A stretch of DNA of 19,583 bases from CAYGZM01 sp964354365 (GTDB lineage: Bacteria > Planctomycetota > Phycisphaerae > Sedimentisphaerales > Anaerobacaceae): assembly GCA_964354365.1 (NCBI GenBank), contig CAYGZM010000065.1, forward strand, positions 1 through 19,583, in the 5' to 3' direction. The notes under the pieces are model-generated. The model had not been told where the DNA came from. It searched no databases and worked only from the letters and a program-made list of their open reading frames with translations. A program made the translations under genes and the position numbers. How positions within the stretch are numbered: the first letter of the stretch is position 1; the number at the start of each line of letters is the position of its first letter. Of this stretch, positions 8,401 to 13,791 are shown one piece after another.

Positions 8401-9174
8401 TGCATCTGCGTACTGGACGTTCTTGCCGTTTTCCGGGTCGGTTATCTGCTCGAGGGTTTGCGTCCACTGGGCGTACGTTTTGACGTATCCGGCGAGGAGG
8501 TCGATATTGTCATTTGCGTCGGCGACCTCTTTTTTCAGTGAATCGGTCAGTTCCGGCTCGGCCAGTTTTGCCCAGTTGGCTCTTTTTGCTTCTATCAGGC
8601 CGAGATCGAGCTTTGCTTTTGTGATTTGGTCTTCGGCGGTTTTGAGCTTCTGCTCGAGATCGGTCCTCTTGGCCTGGAGCTCTTTTCGCTCGTCATAGAC
8701 TTTGGCGAGGTTTTCGAGGATTGTCAGCTTGTTTGGGTCTCCTGCGGCAAATTCTGCGAATTTTTTTGCTCGTTCCTGGGGCGGTTGCGGCAGTGCTCGC
8801 ATAACGAGGGCCTGAGTTACATTCTCCGCCAGAAGCTCGGCTCGGGCGTTCTCATAAAGCTGGCGTTTTTGGCGTGCTTCGGCGCTGGCGAGGGGCATTT
8901 GTATTTCAAATCGGGAGCTGCCCTGCGGTCGCCATACGAAGTTGTAGATATTGTCCGGGTCAACGCGCCTTCGCAGGACTGTTATCATTTTGTCGGACAG
9001 ACCCCTTTTTTCCTCTTCGTTTAGCCCCTGCGTGTTGATTTCGTAGATTAGACTTGTTCCGCCTGCAAGGTCTATACCCGGCCTGAGGGTTTTGCTTGGG
9101 GGAAACAGACGCCAGATCGCGGCAAGCAGCAGAACAACGACTAATATGATTTTCCAGCCCAAATTTTTGTGCAT
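5455..9174 (-). CDS. secDF: Protein translocase SecDF, fused SecD and SecF
   Basis: SecDF uses proton motive force to help pull proteins out of the Sec channel. This 1239-residue protein carries both halves. SecD (about 1-690) has an N-terminal membrane helix, the DLAGGTSL motif (35-42), a large periplasmic region and a membrane bundle with GMSVDANVLIFERIREE (598-614). SecF (about 705-1239) has its own first helix, FTGGSS (747-752), and LGYSINDTIVVYDRIREN (1131-1148). It is much longer than Bacillus SecDF (737 residues). The extra length includes a Lys/Glu-rich, predicted coiled-coil stretch in the first SecD periplasmic loop (about 100-310) and an enlarged SecF periplasmic region (about 755-1050). 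The ATG at 9174 is preceded by AGGA, which overlaps the yajC stop, so the two genes are probably translationally coupled. Confidence 0.95.
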   Translation of the reverse strand: MHKNLGWKIILVVVLLLAAIWRLFPPSKTLRPGIDLAGGTSLIYEINTQGLNEEEKRGLSDKMITVLRRRVDPDNIYNFVWRPQGSSRFEIQMPLASAEARQKRQLYENARAELLAENVTQALVMRALPQPPQERAKKFAEFAAGDPNKLTILENLAKVYDERKELQAKRTDLEQKLKTAEDQITKAKLDLGLIEAKRANWAKLAEPELTDSLKKEVADANDNIDLLAGYVKTYAQWTQTLEQITDPENGKNVQYADAKRQIDKLNLSEDQIARCLDLPPKSSNRREAVEKLKTEFPDRAVQIDKVVAAFDDYRPFKGRLDDPKDLQRMLTGAGILEFRVLPTAANPQSDPDLMAGYVDSLKEKGPKYASDNKYIWCEVETGQIWRAADEQKRPSITGTFGNKTYVLASNKPDQIMPQGAGEKKWKLEKASQGQDQYGRRAISFVLDERGGNLFAKLTSENIGRPLCILLDGIAISAPNIESRIRRQGIITGTFTETDQANMIDKLNAGSLPAMLIEQPIAERTIGPSIGADNRDKGIKSGLIGLAAVILSMATYYTLGGAIADVALLMNLLFTLAIMAALEATFTLPGIAGTILTIGMSVDANVLIFERIREEQQRGGSLRMAIQNGYKKAFSAIFDSNITTIMTAAILYWVGSEEIKGFALVLMLGLASSLFTALVVTRLIFDLLISKGIIKERLVMLHLIRKPNINWMALRPIFFTLSAILTIGGIIIFLTRDDTKNSKYDIEFTGGSSIEPIFKEGVRLTRQDVENRIRPFLASANIYSIGAEIGQTPGGEKIYKRYEINTIATNKVIVEAAFPPTEQHTASDLTAAVRTTQNQPQFLSELTNLLVTQDDKDPSKFVITTSQSNQALVKEVLTKALPGAAISEPKLEETVNNAVLKAFENELEIEQNLIPNVTSVEKVSATTVESHPELDEFIGGAVISCKLEKAATAANIEQRFAALWFKPDTQNLPRYPYKILAPDLSPIADPNQQLQSFVYVSAEPEAALRQLSDEEWTQFAGNEKTKVLAAGQLETSLPHVRQFDPSVGEEAKTKAKIAIVLSLIAMLIYIWVRFGDFRFGFGAVITLFHDTCVNVGIVAACTYVATTSIGRALLIGDFKIDLAMIAAFLTLLGYSINDTIVVYDRIRENRRKGAVLTPQIINNSINETLSRTLLTGMTTIMVVAIMYIFGGKELRGFNFAMLFGIIEGTYSSIAISAPVLLLRVKAKTERQRSRTPAITK

Positions 9175-9183
9175 AGCTGATTC

Positions 9184-9618
9184 CTAACCATTGTCTTTCG
9201 ACAAATTCCTTCCTATTGCTGAAGCAGATACCCTTATTTTCGTGTTGTTTGACTCATCGACTTTGAGGACAACCTCGTCGCCTTTGACGTCCACGACGGT
9301 TCCGATAATACCGCCGATAGTCCTGACCTTATCGTTTTTTGCCAGGGCCTGCACCATTTGTTTGTGCTGCTGCTGCTTTTTCCGCGGCGCCCTGAAGAGG
9401 ATGAAATACATCATCACAAACATCAGGCCGATGAAAATCCATGAGCTGTTTCCAAAAGGGGACTTTCGCTGGGCCGTTCCGGATGCAGCGTTAGGGTCTG
9501 CAGGGACGTTGCCTGGAGCGGTTGTCGATGTTTGGCCTTGCGAGGTAACGGGCTCCGAAGCAATACCTGAAGGCGCATCATTGCCGTCTGCTTTTGCCAA
9601 TATCCACGTATTGTTCAT
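9184..9618 (-). CDS. yajC: Preprotein translocase subunit YajC
   Basis: YajC is a small inner-membrane partner of SecDF in the Sec holo-translocon. The 144-residue product has a membrane helix at about 60-75 (SSWIFIGLMFVMMYFILF), followed by RAPRKKQQQHKQMVQAL. The cytoplasmic beta domain KVRTIGGIIGTVVDVKGDEV is typical of the family. It is longer than E. coli YajC (110 residues) because of an unusual low-complexity Ala/Pro/Ser/Thr-rich N-terminal extension of about 55 residues, which would lie in the periplasm. AAGGGA, 9 bases upstream, supports the start. The stop is 9 bases from secDF. Upstream, 69 bases separate it from tgt. That gap has no clear promoter. Confidence 0.93.
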   Translation of the reverse strand: MNNTWILAKADGNDAPSGIASEPVTSQGQTSTTAPGNVPADPNAASGTAQRKSPFGNSSWIFIGLMFVMMYFILFRAPRKKQQQHKQMVQALAKNDKVRTIGGIIGTVVDVKGDEVVLKVDESNNTKIRVSASAIGRNLSKDNG

Positions 9619-9687
9619 AATTTTATTCCCTTCATAACTTAGGATTACCGGATTTCTGCAAGATGTTAAATCATCGATAATGAATAA

Positions 9688-10791
9688 TCAATAGTGATTC
9701 TTTAATTCCTGGTCGGCCCATCCGGCGAATTCGTCTGCTTTTAGTTTCTGCCTGATTGCGGCCATTAGCCGCTGGTAGAAGGTCAGGTTGTGGAGTGAGA
9801 GGAGGATAGGTCCGAGCATTTCTCCGGCGTTGAAGAAGTGGCGGATGGCTCCTCGGCTGAAGTTCGTGCAGCAGTAGCAGTTACAGCCGGGTTCAATCGG
9901 CTCAATGGCGCTTATGTGGGCGTTGTTTCTGAGCCGCAAGGGGCCTTTTTTGGTGAATGCGAAGGCGTTTCGTCCGTTTCGGGTGGGCAGCACGCAATCG
10001 AACATATCGACGCCGGCCCTGACGGCGGCGATGATGTCGGCGGGAGTGCCGACTCCCATAAGGTAACGGGGCTTATCGTTTGGGAGAAGCTCGGTTGTGC
10101 GGCGGACCGTGTCTATCATATTATCGTGCCCCTCCCCGAGGCCTAATCCGCCGATGGCATAGCCGTCGAAGCCCACTTTGACCAGCTCGGCGGCACAATA
10201 TGCCCGCATTTCGGGGTCAATTGCACCCTGGACGACGCAGAAGAGTTGTTGGGTGGTGTTGGCGTGTGCTTTTTTGCAGCGTTCGGCCCAGCTAATGGTT
10301 CTATTGACGGCGGTTTCGAGCTGCGGCCTTTCGACGGGGAAGGGGGGGCATTGGTCGAGGCACATTATTATGTCGGCGTCGAGGCGATTTTGTATGTCGG
10401 TTGCGATTTCAGCATTCAGGTGAATTCTCGCGCCGTCAATATGGCTGGCGAAATCGACGCCGTTGTCATCGGCTTTTGCAAGGGGGCTTAGTGAAAAGAC
10501 CTGGTATCCGCCGCTATCGGTTAGTATGGGGCCGTCCCAGCTCATCAGGGCGTGTAGTCCGCCGAGTTTTTGGACGACATCGACTCCGGGGCGGAGCATC
10601 AAATGATAAGTATTTGCGAGGATGATTTGTGCGCCGGTGTCTTTGAGCTGGCTTGGGGTGATTCCCTTTACGGCGCCGGCGGTCCCGACGGGCATAAAAG
10701 CGGGGGTTTCGACCTTTCCGTGGGCGGTTGCGAGGAGGCCATACCTGGCGGCGGAATGTGTATCTGTGGAGAGGACCTCGAAATCAGCCAT
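9688..10791 (-). CDS. tgt: tRNA-guanine transglycosylase
   Basis: Tgt exchanges guanine-34 in the anticodons of Asn, Asp, His and Tyr tRNAs for preQ1 on the way to queuosine. The 367-residue length matches the bacterial enzyme (375 in E. coli). By family comparison, the catalytic acid is D92 in TDSGGYQVFS and the nucleophile is D265 in VDMFDCVLPTRNGR. The structural zinc ligands are C303, C305 and C308 in the CNCYCC motif, plus H334. All are present, so it should be active. The start at 10791 (MADFEVLSTD) is preferred over an in-frame ATG at 10941, because the longer form would add 50 residues of non-family sequence buried in spoIID. Only one base separates it from the spoIID stop. Confidence 0.96.
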   Translation of the reverse strand: MADFEVLSTDTHSAARYGLLATAHGKVETPAFMPVGTAGAVKGITPSQLKDTGAQIILANTYHLMLRPGVDVVQKLGGLHALMSWDGPILTDSGGYQVFSLSPLAKADDNGVDFASHIDGARIHLNAEIATDIQNRLDADIIMCLDQCPPFPVERPQLETAVNRTISWAERCKKAHANTTQQLFCVVQGAIDPEMRAYCAAELVKVGFDGYAIGGLGLGEGHDNMIDTVRRTTELLPNDKPRYLMGVGTPADIIAAVRAGVDMFDCVLPTRNGRNAFAFTKKGPLRLRNNAHISAIEPIEPGCNCYCCTNFSRGAIRHFFNAGEMLGPILLSLHNLTFYQRLMAAIRQKLKADEFAGWADQELKNHY

Positions 10792-10792
10792 T

Positions 10793-12085
10793 TCAATAGA
10801 GCCTCGTGGTGTGGGAATTCGGGTAGTAGTAGGCAAGTATCTGGTCGGCGTTTTTGCCCTGTCTTGCCATTGCCTGGGCGCCGCACTGGCACATTCCGAC
10901 ACCGTGTCCGTAGCCTCTGCCGAAAGAGAATACCCATTCATCGCCTGATTTTGCTATTTCGCAGATTGTGCTTTTCAGTTTTGTGCCGGTGGGGTCGAGT
11001 GTGAGGCGGAGGTCTTCTGCTCTTAGAAAATCGCTGTTTCCGGCTGCGCCCGAGATTTCGATTTTTGTCAGGCGGCGGAAGCCGCCGTAGTCGCTTTGCT
11101 GGGCAGGGGTGATACCCGTGATTTGTCCGAGCTGCTTTAGCCTGGGATACCTTTGCCAGAGTTTTTCGGTGACGTCGGCTGCGTCGAACTTAGTCATAGG
11201 CCAGAAGAAGAATTCCGGCCTGGCGACGTCCTGACAATAAGAGCAGGGGACGCCGGCGAGCGGCTCGAAGGAGTCGCCAAAGACGTTTTTGGAGTTTTCC
11301 GTGTGTCCGCCGCAGGTTGAGCTGTAGTACGCCGGGAAGATGTCATCGGCGGCGTCGGCTTGTTTGCAGACGAGGACCATTCCGGCGGTCTGGTTGACGG
11401 CGTTCCAGGTTTGCGTGGATTCGGCGTCGATGCCTCGATAGACCTGATGGGCCTGGGTCTTGCTCAGGTCCCAGGCGCGGTCGGCGCCAAATCTCTTTTT
11501 GATGTAAAGGCAGTATGTTCTGGCGGCTATTGTCTGCGCCTTGAGTGCTTCGGGCTCCCAGTAGTCGGGCATTTCAGCGCCGATGACGCCGGCCAAGTAC
11601 GATTCGAGGGGGATGTGATTGACCGCGTCGAAGGACTCGCCGTTAGGATCGAGCATGAGCTTGAGTGTTCCTCGATAGTCGCTGCCGTTGAGGTTGAAGA
11701 GGTGCGGCTCTTGGGGGCAGATTGTTACTTCATTTGCGTCGAAGGGCCGGCCGGCGATGTTGATTTTGCCGGCGGATACGGTTACGAGGACGGGTGCGTC
11801 AAGGTCTTGGAGGAGTCTCTGTTGGGGCTGCGAATTCGAATCGGAGGCCGGGCCTGTCACGTCGAATGGCGAGGTGAATTCCAGCGTGGAGGCTGTGGCG
11901 TCGTTAAGCAGCAAGACCCTTACCCAGAATTGCGGCTGGGCGTCAATACCTGGCGTAGGTGTGGTTCGGCGTCCCGGTTTACAGCCGATGAGAGCCGTCA
12001 GTAAAAGCAACAGGGTCCCTGTTTTCCAGCACTTTGCAAAACAAGGATCCTTGATGTTTTCTTGTTGTGATTGATTATTAATCAA
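10793..12085 (-). CDS. SpoIID/LytB-domain lipoprotein, probable peptidoglycan-cleaving enzyme
   Basis: SpoIID proteins cleave peptidoglycan glycan strands as lytic transglycosylases. This 430-residue protein carries the SpoIID signature from about 155. It has IPLESYLAGVIGAEMP with the candidate catalytic E171, then EALKAQTIAARTY, SSTCGGHTENS and the end motif GRGYGHGVGMCQCGAQAMA (379-397 onward). C258, H261, C281 and C284 are candidate zinc ligands by analogy. Residues 22-35 (TGTLLLLLTALIGC) form a lipobox with C35, so it is probably an envelope lipoprotein. The start is a TTG at 12085, needed to keep the signal peptide, and overlaps the end of the upstream gene by 8 bases. This suggests coupled translation. 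Nothing else in the window relates to sporulation, so a general wall-remodelling role is more likely. Confidence 0.88.
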   Translation of the reverse strand: MINNQSQQENIKDPCFAKCWKTGTLLLLLTALIGCKPGRRTTPTPGIDAQPQFWVRVLLLNDATASTLEFTSPFDVTGPASDSNSQPQQRLLQDLDAPVLVTVSAGKINIAGRPFDANEVTICPQEPHLFNLNGSDYRGTLKLMLDPNGESFDAVNHIPLESYLAGVIGAEMPDYWEPEALKAQTIAARTYCLYIKKRFGADRAWDLSKTQAHQVYRGIDAESTQTWNAVNQTAGMVLVCKQADAADDIFPAYYSSTCGGHTENSKNVFGDSFEPLAGVPCSYCQDVARPEFFFWPMTKFDAADVTEKLWQRYPRLKQLGQITGITPAQQSDYGGFRRLTKIEISGAAGNSDFLRAEDLRLTLDPTGTKLKSTICEIAKSGDEWVFSFGRGYGHGVGMCQCGAQAMARQGKNADQILAYYYPNSHTTRLY

Positions 12086-13394
12086 GGCTTCGCAAGGACA
12101 ATCCGAGGTTGCATAAGGCCTTTTTTATTTCGTTCAGGCTGGTTACGCCGAAGTTTTTGCAGCCGAGCAGCTCAGCATCCGTTCTGCGCGTCAGTTCGCC
12201 GATTGCGTGAATATCAAGCTTTTCAAGGCATTTTCTGGCGCGTACGGACAATTGGAGGTCATCGACGGATTTATTGAGGAAGCCTTGGTCTTCATCTTCG
12301 GGGGCGCCGGTGTCGGAGTCCTCTGCGGGGCCGAACTGCTTTTCTTCGAGAGCCATGCCAAGCCGAAGGTTTTTCGTGTCAAGTATTGCTTTGATCTCTC
12401 GGAGCGAAGTTTCGCCGAAGTTCTTGTAAGAGAGGAGCTCGGCTTCGGTGATGTTGAGGAGGTCGCCAATCGTCTCTATTCTCATTTTCTTGAGGCAGTT
12501 TCTGCTTCGGACGGAGAGCTCAAAATCGGAGATGGGCGTTTCGAGCATCTGGTTCTTTCGCGTTTTTTTCTTTTCTTTTTCCTCGTCGTAGAACATCGTT
12601 TTTGAGCTTTCGATGTCCTTTTTGAAGAGGATGGCCCTCTTGTGATTGGGATGCGATTCGAGCACGGTATCGACGCATTGAGCGGCCCTGTCGAATTGGC
12701 CGGCGTCTTCGAACAGGACGGCCAGATTCAGCAGTGCGTTGACATAGACGGGAGAGGTCGAGCTGACCTGCTGGTAGTAGTCGATGGCTGCTTCTTCATC
12801 GCCGGACAGGTCACAGCGATAAGCCAGGTGGAAGAGCGCCTCTTGATGATCGGGCGATAACTCGAGAGCTGCTTTGTAATTGTCAACCGCCTCGCTGTAG
12901 AACCCCTGGACCTCGTGGAGACGGCCGAGCTGGTAGTGGTAGTCGGCGCTTACGTTTTTGAAGTTTGCACAGTTTTTGAGCTCTTTGGCAGCGGCGTCAA
13001 AGTCTCCGGCACGGCGATAAGTGGCGGCCTTTTCCAGCGTGGTGGTCATTGTGTTGGCCTGGTGGCCGAGGCTCTTCTGGAGGTTGTCGATTGCTTCATT
13101 GAATTTGCCCATCCGGCGAAGTGCGAAGGCCGAGTAGATGAATTTTTCTTTGCAGTCGATTGCCTTTTCGAGTTTCTCGACGGCCTCCCGGTCCCTGCCG
13201 AGGATATAGAGGGCGATTCCCACGGCCAGGCGGCTTTTGGGGGAGGTTTTAGCGATATGCTCTTCCACTTGCCCGCTGAAAGTGAGGCAGGCCGCTTCGC
13301 TGGAACGGACGTATTGAGCGAGCCTCCTGATCCGGTCCAAGGAGGGCAAATCATCGCCGAACAAGTTGATTTCCGGCTGTGTAGTTTGTTCCAT
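12078..13394 (-). CDS. TPR protein with two RNA polymerase alpha C-terminal domains
   Basis: The 438-residue product has no signal peptide and should be cytoplasmic. Residues about 50-265 are tetratricopeptide-type helical repeats (for example NYKAALELSPDHQEALFHLA). A lysine-rich linker (about 270-282) leads to two copies of the RpoA alpha-CTD, at about 285-347 and 374-436, each with SVR, TIGDL- or AIGEL-like and KNFG-TSL-EIK motifs. Compared with the E. coli DNA-binding (265) determinant, both copies keep R265 (R296, R385), C269, G296, S299 and E302. N268 is kept only in copy one (N299). K298 is threonine in both. This suggests DNA or transcription-factor binding by a non-polymerase protein. 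The acidic linker between the two copies is about 25 residues. It is the first gene of the operon. GGGAG, 10 bases upstream, supports the start. Function is unproven. Confidence 0.85.
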   Translation of the reverse strand: MEQTTQPEINLFGDDLPSLDRIRRLAQYVRSSEAACLTFSGQVEEHIAKTSPKSRLAVGIALYILGRDREAVEKLEKAIDCKEKFIYSAFALRRMGKFNEAIDNLQKSLGHQANTMTTTLEKAATYRRAGDFDAAAKELKNCANFKNVSADYHYQLGRLHEVQGFYSEAVDNYKAALELSPDHQEALFHLAYRCDLSGDEEAAIDYYQQVSSTSPVYVNALLNLAVLFEDAGQFDRAAQCVDTVLESHPNHKRAILFKKDIESSKTMFYDEEKEKKKTRKNQMLETPISDFELSVRSRNCLKKMRIETIGDLLNITEAELLSYKNFGETSLREIKAILDTKNLRLGMALEEKQFGPAEDSDTGAPEDEDQGFLNKSVDDLQLSVRARKCLEKLDIHAIGELTRRTDAELLGCKNFGVTSLNEIKKALCNLGLSLRSLD

Positions 13395-13461
13395 ATATGA
13401 ATTACTCCCGTAAGCTCTTCTGTATCGTTTATTGGTTTTATTGTTCTACACCAAGGGGTAT

Positions 13462-13489
13462 ATTATACAGCGGAACCAGGGACTTGCAA
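13462..13489 (-). promoter_or_regulatory. Probable promoter of the TPR-spoIID-tgt-yajC-secDF-lysM operon
   Basis: On the minus strand, TTGCAA (13484-13489) and a perfect TATAAT (13462-13467) are separated by 16 bases. An A-tract of seven lies just upstream of the -35, where an UP element would sit. Transcription would start near 13455, about 60 bases before the first gene. All six downstream genes run the same way with gaps of 69 bases or less. Confidence 0.6.
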
Positions 13490-13604
13490 CAGTTTTTTTG
13501 CTAAGGGTGAAGGCCGGCGCACCGGGGTGGAACTTGTCCCCCACCGGGCCGGACGAGCGCCTCCCCGCTCACCGGCCATATCCGGCATCGTCGAGAGCCA
13601 GACT
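13490..13604. other. GC-rich stretch with imperfect inverted repeat, no supported gene
   Basis: Within the 397-base gap between the two minus-strand gene groups (13395-13791), this part holds no recognisable gene. It is strikingly G/C-rich, with an imperfect hairpin at 13521-13550 (GGTGG and CCACC arms, 10-base loop, flanked by CCGG-type arms). It could be the terminator region of the upstream transcript, a decayed gene end, or a dispersed repeat. The rest of the gap holds the operon promoter and a small reading frame. Confidence 0.35.
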
Positions 13605-13760
13605 TCACGCAGGGGCTTCGCCTTGCGGCTCAATATCCTCGGCTTTCAAGCGGAGCGGTAGATTTGGCTCGGCAAAGGCCGTCAGGCCGGCAATGTCTGA
13701 TAACAACAGTACGGCCACAGCGACTATGGAAATAACAGACGAGCACTTTGATCTGCCCAT
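13605..13760 (-). CDS. Small secreted peptide or truncated secreted-protein start (51 aa)
   Basis: This 51-residue frame begins MGRSKCSS, has a hydrophobic core (about 9-28) and ends the signal at TAFA before EPNLPL, a textbook Sec signal peptidase site after residue 30. That leaves a mature tail of only about 21 residues. It lies 31 bases downstream of the DUF5060 gene on the same strand, so it would share that transcript. The ribosome site is weak (GGA, 10 bases away). Beyond the TGA, open sequence continues in other frames, so a frameshifted or truncated larger secreted protein is as likely as a true small peptide. I recognise no family. Confidence 0.45.
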   Translation of the reverse strand: MGRSKCSSVISIVAVAVLLLSDIAGLTAFAEPNLPLRLKAEDIEPQGEAPA

Positions 13761-13791
13761 AGCAGAACATTCCAGCCAAAAAAACGACTTA

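Noticed and set aside
9619..9687. Separate promoter for yajC
   Set aside because: Only poor -35 and -10 matches with bad spacing; transcription from upstream is simpler.
10792..10941. 50-residue N-terminal extension of Tgt
   Set aside because: It has no family match and lies within the spoIID gene, while MADFEVL at 10791 gives the normal length.
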